From Guyanagaster necrorhizus (taxonomy: Eukaryota; Basidiomycota; Agaricomycetes; Agaricales; Physalacriaceae), in the NCBI RefSeq assembly GCF_019112545.1, contig NW_025064911.1, positions 1-64,000 of the forward strand: a stretch of 64,000 nt of DNA. The letters are read 5' to 3'. Position numbers and translations under genes: made by a program. Of the stretch, positions 11,490 to 23,569 are shown piece after piece; the stretch's first letter is position 1; each line of letters opens with the position of its first letter. The notes under the pieces are model-generated. The model saw only the letters and a list, made by a program, of their open reading frames with translations. It was not told where the DNA came from and did no database searches.

Positions 11490-14400
11490 GACTATCGTCC
11501 TGATGGCTAATTTAGGGATAAGTCCTCTCCTCCAGTTGTAGATGATCTATCTGCTGGACCTGTAATCATGATCTCCCTGCATTAAAACAGGGATCTATCA
11601 GAGTATCCTGCTGCTGTTGCAGATATTGATGGAAGCTCCTCCTTAGCATCCTCCATATGTTTCTGGTTAGATAATTGGACATTGCTCTTCACTGTATGTC
11701 CTGTCAGTGATTTGCAGATGGCTGATCTGCTAAACTGTTGTCAATCATTTGTAGACTTGAAATTTAGGTTGACATATTTGCTGATGTCTATCCTGTCATT
11801 TTGTTGTTTGTAGTTATATATGGCCTCCTTCACATCCATGTATTTTTCATTGACCCATTGATTTGACTTGAGTCCATAGCCCTTCCAGCTGACTAGATAG
11901 TCAACAGTTGTTTTCATGCCTTCCCTTCATGCTTTAACCTTTCATATTTTGTGGTTTAGCACTTCATCAATTTCATAATGTTTCTCATCATTGATGAGTT
12001 CTGGTGGTGGTGGAGGTGGTCATTCCTGATTTGAGAAGGCCAGGGCAATATATAGTGTTAATAATGTCTCATTGAAGACATTATGAACTTTTCAAGTTGC
12101 TGAGAGTTGCAATTTGTATGTGGAGTTGCTGATTTTGATGATGACTTTGAACAGTCCTGTTTGCTTATCTGCTAGTTTCTGTTTGGGGCATGGAAGATGA
12201 AGATTTATTGTATCTAGCCAAACTTTGTCATTGGCTGAATATTTGTGGGCCAGTTGATGATGCTTATTATATTGCTTCTTCATAGTTGTGGCAGCCTTCT
12301 CAAGGACCATCTTTGTTTCTTCATGGATTTTTGCCATTGTTATGGTAAAATCCATTGATGCTGGTGTTGTTGTGTGTACTCATCCACTTTGCACAACTGG
12401 TGGGTTTCACCCATAGTTGACAAAGAAAGGTGTTTTCCTGGTTGCTGAGTGAACCCTGTTATTATGTTAGAAGGTAGCTAATGCTAGTCATTCAATCTAA
12501 TCATCTTGTCAATAGTTGATGAAAAGCTGGAGATACTTTTCAACTTCTTAGTTCACTCACTCTGTTTGGCCATCTGTCTGAGAGTGATATGCCATTGAGG
12601 CATTTTGCTTGATATTGAGGAGTCAGTACAAATTGTCTAGAAATTTAGACACAAATTGTGGTTCTCTGTCTGAAATCACTACTTGAGGCATGCTATACTT
12701 TGCATAAATCTCATCCTGTAGGATTTTTGCCCATTATTCTGATGTTAGTTCTGTCAAACAGGTGATCAGGATGATCACCTTTGAGAAACAATCGACTATG
12801 ACAATGATTGCATCATAGCCATCACTTTTGGGAAGTCCAGTTATCATATCTACCAAAATGTGGGTTCATGGTGATGAAGGAACCTCATTTGGATGGAGAG
12901 GAGCTGCTCAGGGTTGTGTTGAGGATTTGCCATGCTGACAAATCTCACAAGCCTTAATATATTGAGTAATATCATGGTCTATTTTGGACTACCAATACTC
13001 CCTCAAGACTAGTTCCTTCATTTTAGCGATTTCAGAGTGTCTGGCAGTCATGTGATCATGACATGTGATGATGATATCACTATGAAGTCTCTGATCTCTT
13101 GGAATATAGATCCACCCATCATAGCAGATCAATCCTCCCTCTTTCTTTAGTCCCTGCTCATGGTTGAGTGATGGAGCAATTCTTTGATCCCACTTGTGGG
13201 GATCCCTGATGATGCTCTTGATGCATTCATGCATCTCTTCTTCTGTAGACATAATCATGGCATGGAAGTGTTCTGGTTATAGGAGCATGACTTTCTTATT
13301 GTCATCTCCTCTGCTGGTCATGGTCAGCTCTCTGGCTGAGAAAGTCAGCCTTCTTGTTTGCTGCACCAGCCTTATAGTGTAGTGTGTATTCATATTGTGA
13401 TAATTCTGTAACCCACTGGACTTATCAGCAATTAAGTTTTTGTGGGAGACAGAAATATTAGAGGTTCTGATGATCTGTCTAGATCTCAAAGGTCTAGACT
13501 GCTCCAATGAGATAATGCTGCCATTCAGCAAGGGTGAGCATTATGGCAAGGAGTTCCTTGTTGTAGATTTCATAGTTGTGCTTGGTAATAGTGAGTGCCT
13601 TTGACATAAAGGTGACTGATCGCCATTTGCCATCCTGTTCTTGTGAAAGAACTGCTCTAATAGCACCTTCACTGGAGTCAGCTTCCACCCTAAATTTCCC
13701 ATTCTGGCTTGGTATAGCCAGGATGACATCTTCAGCCAATCAGCATTTGAGATTGTTAAATGCCATCCATTGGGAAATTCTCCAAGTCCATGGAGAATTC
13801 CTGGTCAATTGCATCATGGGTTAGACTATTTTGCTATAGTCCTGGATAAACTGTTGGTAGAAGTTGGTGAATCCAAGAAATAATTGCAGTTTCTTCTTCT
13901 TGGTCAGCTCTGGCCACTCAGTTACTCCTGTCACCTTGACAGAGTCCATCCTGATGCTTCCTTTGCTGATAATGACCCCAAGGTATTCAGTTTCTAATAT
14001 CTCAAACTCATATTTTTCAGCCTTGAAGAAGAGTTTATGCTTCCTCATCAGGGCTAGTATCTGACATACTAGCTATCAATGTTTTTCCTTGGATTTGGAC
14101 ATAATAAGAATGTCATCCAAGTAGATTGTGACCTTTCCAGTGGCAATGAGATCTTTGAAGATGTTATTCATCATCCACTGGAAGATTGCTGATGAATTGA
14201 TGAGTCCAAAGAATATAACCATCAGTTTAAACAAATCACGATTAGTTTAAAAAGTGGCCTTCCATTTGTCACTCTCTTTGATGCACACATTGTTGTACCT
14301 CCACTGAACATCTAATTTGGTGTAGTATCTGGTGCCTCAGAGTTTGTCCATCAACTCTGAAATTAAAGGAAGCAGATAATAGTTCTTGATCATCATTTTG

Positions 14401-15790
14401 TTGAGCTTCTGATAATCCTGTACTGGTCAGAGTTTTTCATTCTTCTTCTTGATGAAGAAGAAGAGAGAAGCCATCAGTGACTTTGATGGCTGGATTCTTC
14501 CACTGGATAAATTCTTGTTGAGGAATTTGTCCAATTCCTGTTGTTCATTATTGCTAAGTGGATAGCACTTACAATCTAGATTAGTGTTCACATTGGAAAT
14601 CAATTCTATAGCATGATCTCAGGGCTTTGAATCCAGTAATTCATCAAAACTTTTCTTTTCGAATAAGTCTCAATAGTCTCATGCTCATTCAGATACTATC
14701 TCCTCAAATGTCTTTTCCTCTTTGTCAGCATTAGCTTTTACTGCTAGGTCATTGGCATGATGGATAGCTCGAATGTAAATGGCCCTTTGTAAATCAATGG
14801 CAAGGATTGTCTTATTGTCTTTTATTTCTTCATCCCATCAGTCTTCAGGATCTTTGTCTGGTAATTCAAATGGAATCTTCTAGCATCAGCACCTAGCAAA
14901 GATGATGCATCTGGTCTTCCAGTTGATTAGCAGATTGTGTCAAATCAGCCAATCATGACCAAGAAATATTTCCTTGGTCCCTAAGTTGATTACTGCTAAG
15001 TCAATTCATTTGAAATAATCCTTGATAGTGAGTCTGAGCTCAATGTATTCAGTGATCAAATCAGCTTGGTTCTTTGTTCCATCTGCATTGTAAACCAGAA
15101 TAGAGGCTGCCATGGCTTGAGTGAAAAGATTGTGTCTGATGATAAAGGTACAATTGATTGAATTCCCTGTATAGCCACTGTCAATCAGAGCTGTAACTGC
15201 ATGGGTGGATTGAGATGTTAAGGTCTTGATCTGGGCCTTGGCTATCAGATCTTGTCCTCCAGCCTTGGATTGTCGAATGAATTTTCATAGTCTATATAGT
15301 TTGTTGAGCCATTCTAGAGCTCAATTTCTTTCTGCTGTTCACATTCCAGTGATCATATCATTGATCACTTTCTCAGCTTGGGTCTTGTGTACCCAATTCT
15401 TAAGTATGGCCCTTGCTGCTGCTTTGTTCTTTGCATCCTTGATAGCTTGCCAAGTCCATTCAGTGTCAAATGGTTTTAGCCAACTAGTGGGACCTTCTGT
15501 TCCAGTTTAGCCCATAGGCAATTGAGTCTGTTTCAATTTGTTAGCTTGGTGAACCCTTGATGATGATGCACCTTTAGGGCTCTCTGCCCCTCTTCAGCCC
15601 TTTATCAGCACTTGAGTTCCCTGTTTTGATTCCTGAGGCAATTCCAATGAATAAGTGGTATTGTCAGGTATATTTGAATGCATGCATAATTTAGATATAG
15701 AAGGTAATCCTACAGAAATAAAGTCAGTTCATTCAATGGCTGGAGATGACAGTCCATTCTTTAAAAATCTGGCTGAGTCAGCAGAATCGC
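11490..15790 (-). pseudogene. pol: pol of gypsy E (PR-RT-RNaseH-IN-chromodomain)
   Basis: Reads right to left. The protease DSG is intact near 15165-15200. RT spans about 13820-14700 with YLDD near 14110-14135. RNase H spans about 13280-13740. Integrase runs from about 13260 (HHCC domain, open 12989-13258) to about 12090. The chromodomain at about 11780-11990 keeps the TTVDYL..SWKGYG core. Catalytic residues of protease and RT survive, but in-frame stops break each domain. The domain order is the same as in A, F, G and I. Confidence 0.86.
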
Positions 15791-16570
15791 TCACTGCTCA
15801 GCTGGATCTTTTACCTCCTCAGGCTTGTCATCCTGTTCAAGGTCTTCATCTTTCTTCATCAACTCAGCAATCTGCACCCATATGTCTTCCCAGATGCATT
15901 TATTCTTCTTCTGAGAGCAGTTCCTCACTATGTGGCCTTATCAGCCACAATTGAAACACTTCTCTCTCTTCTTGAGGTGATCTATATCTATTGGCTGACC
16001 TATTCTGGTATAAGTCATGCCTGTACCAGTTCACTTCTCATCAAATGAAGAATTTGGAGCTGAGCCTTCAGGCTTGGTGGGCATGGTCATGTTAGAGATG
16101 GAGAGTTTTGGGCCCTGTCTCTGATGCTTCTGTCCTCCCCATGATAGAGTGGACGATTCCACCTTCTGTTATTGTTATTCTCAGTATATTGTGATGATGC
16201 ACACCTTTCATTCATCATATCTGACTGGAACATCATGTCTGATATCCAAGATGATCTTAAGATAGGAGAGTGAAGGTCCCATCTTCATATACTCAACCAT
16301 CCTACTGGTATCAGATGTGTTGTCCTGGATCCTGGTGAGTTTGCCAAGTTGCTCTAACTCATTGAAGTAATCAGTGGCCAGTTTATCTTCCATCTTGAAG
16401 TCCTTCATCTTCTGTTTATGGACTTCTTGGATAGCTGGATCCATGAACTTGTTGATGACTATTTGTTTGAAGACCAGCCACAAGGGACACTGGTGGTGTG
16501 ATTGTGTGGTTGACCAGAATGTGAGAGAGATCAAAATTCACTATATTTTGGCCTTCTCTGTCATATGAGT
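15791..16570 (-). pseudogene. gag: gag of gypsy E, capsid and zinc knuckle
   Basis: The capsid-like domain lies at about 16208-16570 (segment YFNELEQLGKLTRIQDN). The zinc knuckle lies at about 15918-15965, where the codons between the second Cys and the His have become TGA TAA. The frame ends in CAG TGA (stop at 15791-15793), the same gag-pol junction as in A, F and I, with pol continuing in the -1 register. Confidence 0.8.
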
Positions 16571-19095
16571 GATGGTGAAGGTTATCTTGTACATATTGAG
16601 TAAAAAGTACAAGGTAAATACTTGGAAATATTAATTGCAGTTAACAAGAAAGCGATCAATATTGTCTGATTGTCTTTTGAAGAAGCACAGTTTGCTTATA
16701 AGGGTTGGTTTGATATTGAGAATTTGTGTGTCTGCTGTGAGAGTGGCTATGAGGTTCAGGATCCCACTAGCAGGCAGGACCATTCAGGCTGGTAGAGGCC
16801 CTAAGAAGGAATAGAGAGAGCCATTATTGGCAATGGGACTTCCTGGTGGTGGTATTTTCTTTTGCATGATCTACCCATTCTTGACAGTCCAGCCTTGAGC
16901 AAGTGCCACAGAGTCATCTTCTGTGAGAAGAGATTTCTTGAGTGCCTTCTCACCTCCACTGCCTTTGGCTTTGTCTGGTGATGGTTGTCTGGCAAATGAT
17001 TTCCAAATCGGCAGCCACTATAGGTTTGGGTAGCAGCTGTTCAGCAGGGGTTGGCTTCTAGTGAGCTGTGATGCCATGCTTTGGATGGCTGTAGTGATGA
17101 ACAAATATCTTGACAACATTGTTTGGATTGAAGGTGCCATATTAGCTGGCTTGCTCAGCACAACACTCAGCATCCAAGGTCTTAGTGTTGTACCATACTT
17201 GGGTCTGTACAGCAGTAAGGCCTGCATCTGATATCCTAAATATCTTTTATTATAAATAAAAATAGCCCTTTTGGTGGCTGCATATTGCAAAATTTCTGCA
17301 TGCTTGATATAATCAGCAGCAGTATACCTTTGTCTCATGGGTGACACTAACCAAGTGTCATCCATCCATAATGTAGTGGTGCCTTCCTGGTACAGTTTCA
17401 TAAAGTCCTTCTAGTGTGTCTTCTATGCTAATTCTTTCTGCTTCTCTTCATGCATTTGTATGTTCCATGAGCTGACCCAGTCAGTTAGAGGATCCTTGAC
17501 TTCCTTATTGTGATTCTTCTCCCTCTTATTGTCTGCATCTCTACTGGTGGTCTTGCTGTCTGCATCTCCCTTGAGGAGGGAACTGTCATGTGAGTTGCAG
17601 ACCTCTGAGATGGCTGTATTGGGGCTGTGTACTGGATCTGGCATTATTGGGTCTGGATTGAGGAGTAGGCTGCCATTTGGGCTGCCTTTGTTGCTCCTTG
17701 TCCTCTGCTCATGCTGTTGCTGCCACCATTACTCTGTGATACCAATGAAAGTTTTAGTAGAACTGTGGATTGAGGAAAAGGGCAGTGAAGTTCCCATTAA
17801 GAAACCTCTGAATGTTGCCTGTAAGGTTGATGCTCTTGTCATCTCCCCTAATGGTTCCTCAGTCTGCTGATATTCCATCTCTCTGAGTGGGGATATTGTC
17901 AGTTTCTGCAATGGTATCAGTCCCATAAGATAGTAGACAGTCATCATTGAGATCAGTCAACATCCTTTGGTGGATCTTGTCTGTGTATGTCCTTCCTCTA
18001 GATGGTTCTGCCCAAGGGTCAGACTCAATGGTGGGAGTGGCAGGCTCCCAGAATGGAGAGTTGGGTATACTGTTGGTGGTGGTACCAATGAGCATACTGG
18101 TTTGATTACTTCCTGTGTTCCTCCTCTGCTCTTCTGCTGCTCATGCTCAGAGATACCTTCCAAAGAGAGTGTTCTCCCTTATGATCTCATGGTCGATACA
18201 TGCCTGCTCCTGGAGGTACTCAGAAATGTTACTGGTACATCAAATCTGATCCTCTCAGAGAAGGACCAGGTCAGCATTGGAGACTGGTTGTATTGTTCTT
18301 GGTACCTTTCATATGCCTTCTGTTTGGCTAAGATTACTGCTAGCTGCATAGCACTCTAACTGGTCAGCTTCTCTGGCAGCAGCTTGTTAATATTGGTGCT
18401 TGTCACTGTTGTCATTGAAATAGGGGTCAGTGTCAACCCCTGATCTGTGGTCAGTGCTTCTGCTTTGTACTGATGTGGTGTGTCAGGATCTAGACCCCCT
18501 GGTATTTCTGGTTCCTTGAGCCATCTGTGTAGCATCAAGAGAGTCTCTGGTATGATGACCAATGCCTCCTCCAGAAACAGGGGTTATTGTTCTTGTTGTG
18601 ATATTGTGCTCAGGGGATGGGATGGGGGTGTTAGGTCTGAGTCATCAAAACTCTGTAGCCCAAAGGTTTTCAGCATCTCAGATGACTACTGACAGGGGTC
18701 ACAGGGGGTATGTGTGCTGCTGCTCCTCTTCTTCCCTAGAATGCCCTTCAGCTGAGCTCTCAGAGACAGCTTCAGGTGTGACTTCTTCCTCAGGTCAGAA
18801 AGACTGTCAGGTCATTGAGGGTCAGGCAGAGGTAGAGATATCAGAGAGGAAGGTCTGATGTGACATTTTGTAGGATTATGTGGATACATTGAAACTCTTA
18901 GTAATGTCAGATAGCCCAGGCAGTTATTGATTGGCATCCACAGCACAGCTGTATAATCACCAATAAACTGATCAAGATTCCAATGATAGAAGCCAAGAGT
19001 TCAAAGAACTCATGAGTGAAGTTCAGATCAGATGAATTAAGTGCAGGGGGCATTCAGTTTCTCAGCATAATTGGGCTTGAGAAAGGGAAGCTAAA
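16571..19095 (-). pseudogene. N-terminal gag extension of gypsy E
   Basis: About 2.5 kb between primer site and capsid domain, open over long stretches (17018-17401, 17423-17644, 18356-18562) but with stops and frame changes. It includes a conserved block with the pattern L-x4-LW-x2-W-L ... LQYAATK-x-AI-x-Y at about 17220-17400, also present in D, F and I. The region nearest the LTR contains a hydrophobic run (LLASIIGILISLLVII) at about 18960-19010. I do not recognise the domain. It belongs to the element, since it recurs at the same place in four copies. Confidence 0.62.
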
Positions 19096-19108
19096 AGCTT
19101 TAAGCTAA
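19096..19108 (-). other. Self-priming primer binding site of gypsy E
   Basis: On the minus strand TTAGCTTAAAGCT starts one base after the 5' LTR. It is the exact reverse complement of AGCTTTAAGCTAA in that LTR (19264-19276). Both partners differ from the C-containing version in the other elements, so the pair still matches. Confidence 0.75.
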
Positions 19109-19109
19109 T

Positions 19110-19650
19110 TGTTAAGCCCAAATTCTATGTGATCAATAACATGTGATAAACTGATAGAACCTCACACTTCAGGTTATACTATTAGAGTCCACTGATGTGT
19201 TGTTGGTGTTGTGTGATCAAGGTGGTTACAAGTCACTCAAGATAAGATGGTGGAGAATAAACTTTAGCTTAAAGCTGGAGTATTACAGCCAGAGCTACAC
19301 TACTTAAATACTAAATCCTTATTGTTCTAAGAATATAACTACCTAATTGTCCTTGCTGCACACTGTGTAGCATATTGTCCAGTATCACTAAGATACCTAC
19401 AAAAAGTATTATCTTGCTGTTGTGTTGCTACAGCTGTTACTGCTGCATCTGCTGCATAAAGATAAGAGAGGCTTCTCTGTCTTTGTACTGCTGTGCAACT
19501 TCACAGCAGTGACTAGAATCAGGGTAGTGCTGATGACTAAGCATTCCCATAATCCTAAGCACCAGGTCTAGATGCTTTGACTAAGCAGAAATAAGGGTCA
19601 ATCCTGAGTAAATCAAAGAAAAAGAAAAGAAAATAGGAAAAATTGTAACA
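19110..19650 (-). repeat. 5' LTR of gypsy E (541 bp)
   Basis: Matches the 3' LTR at 10934-11474 in length and ends. On the minus strand a tatttaag box lies about 30 nt before the presumed transcript start at 19276. It is followed by target duplication GACTA at 19651-19655. Confidence 0.92.
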
Positions 19651-19655
19651 GACTA

Positions 19656-21808
19656 TGACACCATCTTTTATAGTGAACCTTAGTTGGACTGCTTCTGGGT
19701 CATCTTAGATCAGTTTCTTCCTGATTCCACTCCCTGTGGCTTCATCAGGCAGAGGCTGAGCCTTAAGAACTTGGCTTCCTTTGCCAGTCCAAGGGTTTCA
19801 GTATCTGCTAGATTGAGTTATCAGCTGAGGTCAGGATCATGACAGCTAAGTTGCCACTGATTGAATTGAGGGAGTGAAGTATGTATAACCACTTCAGATA
19901 GAGGGAGCTGTGTATACAGCTTGTCTTGAGATGATAGGAGAGGTTCACAGCATTGGCTGTATTTTAACTGGCAATTGATATTCTGGTAGTATGCTGACTG
20001 GGTCTTCAGAGTATCTTTGGTTGTATTGATCTATGGCATAGCTTATAGCAGCATGCCTAAGGATCTCTGTTTGTTCATCTGGTTCTGCATTAATATATAG
20101 TTGGCCCATCCATGATGCCAACCAGTTGGCATCACACCATAAAAATAACACCTCTTGCTCATACTATTCCTGATATTCCTGTACTCATGTCTTCTGAACT
20201 TCTTCAAGTACTTCTTTATCCATGTCCTTGACTAGTGCATAAGTGAGCTCTCTGTCAATGCATGGTGGTTCACTACTTTCAGTCTTCTGGTTGTCTTTAT
20301 CACTCTCATCCTCTTCTTTGAGGAGAGAATTAATGAGCAGGTTAAAGATACTCTCCTCATCCCCTGGTGGTCATACTGTCTTTATTGACCCACTGCTCCA
20401 GCTGGATGCTGAGCCCAGTGATAGAGCTTGAATGTGCCAGAGTGATGATGTTAATATAGGTGGTTGCAGAGTGGCTTCTGATATCTGAATCATATCAGTT
20501 TCTCTCTGCTGCTCTTGCTGCCTCCACTCACTTGCTATAGAGATGGAAGTTTCAGTAGTACCTGTCATCAAGAAACTATCATGCCACTTAGCTTTTGAGA
20601 TAACCTCAGAGAGTCTGAGCAGAGACATGAGCATTGATAGGCACTTGAAGCCCATAGTGCCTGAGGATGGACTCATTGTCCTTAAAGGTGATATTGATGC
20701 TGGGGGTTCAGTTGGGAGAGGGATATTTAAGGGATGGAGGGTGGGTGGCAGCTCTTGGGACATCATTCCAAGGTGGAAGAGAGATTGCTCTATCACCTCA
20801 CCTTTCTGCTTTGCTGGCAGTAAGGACTTCTGTGGATCCACCTGCCTATAGGTCAGTTTCAGTGATGCTGGGCTCTCAGAAGATAGAGGTTGATAGTGAG
20901 AGCTGTGAATGGAGCCCATACCAATCTGGAGATCTGGCCTCAATATGCTCTCTTTCATTCTGATACTGCCTGCTTTGGCTTCATGCTTGATGGGCTGTGG
21001 CATCCCAAGCTCACTGCCCTTCTTTCATGATTCATTGCTTGAGGGTACTGAAGGCTTGGTGATGTTCTTCTGGGACCTGTTGCTATCATTGTTCTTCTCA
21101 TCTGACTGCTTCTTTATAGTTGAATGAGATATTAACATTCTAGGAGGGGAAGTACCAGTGGATGACCTTCTCAGTCTGCCTCCCCTCATCACTGGTCTGC
21201 CAATCAGTCTGATGGAGACTGCCTTATTCTAGTGCTGGTCTCTAGGGAGTTGGCATGTGAGCCAGAGATGGTTGTCTGATGTTGGTTTCCAATAGATGAG
21301 CTGTGGAATCTCAAAGCCACTCTAGTGGCATTGAGGGAGTCTCAGGCATAGTCAGCAATCCCATGGATTGGGAAGGTGATAGAGAGGTTAGAGGAGGGAG
21401 ACTGCTGAAAGAAGTCTCTCAGGAGATCCTCATCCTCATGATTAGAGACAGAGAGTCATATCCAGAGATTCTGAAATCCTGTGAGATGAGTGTTGCTGTT
21501 TTTGCTGCTTGATTGGGGTGGATATCTGTATCCTTCTTCTTCTTGAACATTCTCTTGATACAAGCGGCTAGACCTGGCTTCAGGTAGGAGGCTTGTTGGA
21601 GGCTGGTGGGATATTTGTCAGGATTCTGAGATGTTATGGAGGGGAAGATCAGGGGTTACATTTTATAAGATGTGTCAGATGTGTTGGAATTCATTGTAAT
21701 GTCTGATGGCCCACACAGTGCCAATGATGGAAGCAAGGAGTTCAAAGAACTCTCAGTCAAAGTTCAGATCAGCAGTATTAATAGAGGGCATGAGAAAAGA
21801 GAAGATCA
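19656..21808 (-). pseudogene. N-terminal gag extension of gypsy D
   Basis: The 5' coding part of element D, separated from the rest of gag by element E. It has open stretches at 20371-21003 (210 codons) and 19945-20151. The latter carries the shared block W-x2-NWLASWMGQLYINAEP ... LRHAA-x2-YAI-x2-Y. Next to the LTR is the conserved FFELLASIIG motif near 21730-21760. Serine- and proline-rich composition dominates the middle. The function is unknown beyond being part of gag. Confidence 0.6.
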
Positions 21809-21821
21809 AGCTTTGAGCTAA
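21809..21821 (-). other. Self-priming primer binding site of gypsy D
   Basis: Minus-strand TTAGCTCAAAGCT lies one base from the LTR. It is the exact reverse complement of AGCTTTGAGCTAA inside the D LTR (21977-21989). Confidence 0.75.
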
Positions 21822-21822
21822 T

Positions 21823-22281
21823 TGTTAGATCCAAGTGTTATATAAACAGAAACACATGATAAACAGAAGTCTCCTTGCACTTCAGGAAATTAACTGAGTT
21901 CACTGATACATGTTCTGATTGATGTGTTGCAAGGCTTTAGGATCAGCTTGAGTATAGAATGGTGTAAGAATAAACTTTAGCTCAAAGCTGAGGATTTACC
22001 AGTAAAAGTGAGCCTTCTTAAATACTGTATAAGTCTGAACTAATTATACTACTACCTATTGTGTGTTGCTGCATCCTTTGTGCCCATTGTCCTTGGGCAT
22101 CACTACTGTACAGAAAAGACTGATTGTGCATCATTAGGCAACTCTATTGCATCAAAAGACAATGACTGACTCAGCTTAGTTGTGATGACTAAGCTTTGCC
22201 TCATGGTCTTAAGTGCTCATCTAGGCACTCTGACTAAGCATAAATAGAGATTAATCATAAAGAATAGAAAAAATCATAACA
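21823..22281 (-). repeat. 5' LTR of gypsy D (459 bp)
   Basis: Plus-strand ends are TGTTAGATCC and ATCATAACA. It resembles the F LTRs (shared aacacatgataaacagaagt). No 3' partner exists because D is truncated. Confidence 0.82.
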
Positions 22282-23569
22282 CCTATCATAAGATCTATCA
22301 CTTAGTGGCATGAGCCTTTTGTTTTTTATCTAGCTTAAATCATTATTATATAGTGATGAACCAGAAATTGTTTGCTCTATAACTCCCTGCAGGCAGGAAA
22401 CACAAAACCTCTTGTGGTAAGTGAAACTAAGGCATAGAATCTAAAGACTAGTTCAAGTGAGTCTAGTCATATATCTCTGTACAGTGACTAATCTCTAAAG
22501 AGGTATAGCAAGAAGTAGCTACAGGGGTATGAGGCTCTGAATTGTTTACAGTGACTCACAGTATGTATGCAAACTTTTTTATAACAGAAATGTTGCATAA
22601 GAATCTGAATACTAGATAGTGCAATCTATATACAGTGCAAACTTTTATTGTTGGAATCCTATATACAGTCCTGATGGAGTCTAGAGAAACAGTTAGTGTT
22701 TTTCAGTTACCTTTCAAAGTCTTTTGTTAGGTCTAGGCAGTGTAAGGATGACATGCAAGAGCAACAAATCACTTTTGTATTTTTAGGAATGAAGCAAGAC
22801 AAGACAATATTTCACAAATTTATAAGTTTGCTATTGTCATATACAAGCCTTGTAGAGTTGTCAAGATGCTATGGCACTCTCAGTCAAAGAGTATTGATCT
22901 ATAGATGGTCTGTGTAGCTGGTTCTATTAGAGGAGTGTCATACTGATGTACAGTTTAGTATAGGTGTCAAGTAGTCTTTGTATTCTTTGTCTCTTTTTGT
23001 CTATATTTCTTTTATACACTACTTATACTATCTTTTTACTAATACTAAGTACACTATATTTAAACAGCCTTTGTAACCACAGTACTAGCTTAGTGAGCCT
23101 AACAAAGTTTTTACTACATAGAGCCTTAAAGGCTGTGAGGCTTTTAATAAACATTGTATATTTAAAAGTTCATATAGCTAATAGTATGCTAGCTCTTCTG
23201 ATATTCTTTATAAATATCTAATCAAACATATGGTTAGTTCTCTGCAGTCTATTACTCTTTCACATGCTAGCTGTAAAAAGCTTAGACATTCACAGCCAGC
23301 CTTATATACATGTTATAATAGACCTTGTGAGCCACTTTAGAGTGCCATGTGTATACTAATAATAACATATGTCTGATCAGTTATCACAGTGCCAACCATG
23401 CCTATGGTGCTTATTATGGTATAGAAAGTTTGCACATCATATAGTTGATGAGAAAAGTTTATAAAGCTGAGAAAAGTTTATAGACAAATAGAAAGTTCAC
23501 ATATAACATATAATCTTTGTGCACAAGAGGATATCAGTGAATAATAGACAGTTCTTGATGAAATTACTG
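22282..23569. other. AT-rich decayed sequence
   Basis: About 1.3 kb with very few CpG and no recognisable domain. Short open frames at 22696-22917 and 22964-23221 are low-complexity and hydrophobic, with no family signature. Probably old repeat DNA. Confidence 0.4.

Larger units (their letters stand above)
10934..19650 (-). mobile_element. Gypsy E: full-length element inside gypsy D
   Basis: An 8717-bp minus-strand element bounded by two 541-bp LTRs and the 5-bp duplication GACTA. It has a polypurine tract, chromodomain, integrase, RNase H, RT, protease, gag with zinc knuckle, a long N-terminal gag region and a primer site. It is complete in structure, but every coding segment is broken by stops. 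The two LTRs differ only by transitions (about 50 by eye), with no indels in my alignment, and CpG is almost gone. That divergence reflects mutation bias and cannot be read as an ordinary insertion age. Confidence 0.92.
7159..22281 (-). mobile_element. Gypsy D: 3'-truncated, split by gypsy E
   Basis: Minus-strand gypsy element in two pieces: 19656-22281 (5' LTR, primer site, N-terminal gag) and 7159-10933 (gag, protease, RT, RNase H, start of integrase). The pieces join cleanly when 10934-19655 is removed. The joined sequence around 10910-10933 plus 19651-19690 aligns with the uninterrupted copy in element F near 36743-36780. The 3' end is lost inside the integrase zinc-binding domain (last recognisable residues WLKLG at about 7159), so integrase core, chromodomain and 3' LTR are missing. 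All coding parts carry stops and CpG is nearly absent. Confidence 0.87.

Noticed and set aside
10934..22281. D and E as two tandem gypsy copies side by side
   Set aside because: The GACTA duplication and uninterrupted F homology show that E is nested in D.
22696..23221. Plus-strand ORFs as small host genes
   Set aside because: Low-complexity, hydrophobic translations in CpG-depleted DNA, with no start context, splice sites or family signature.
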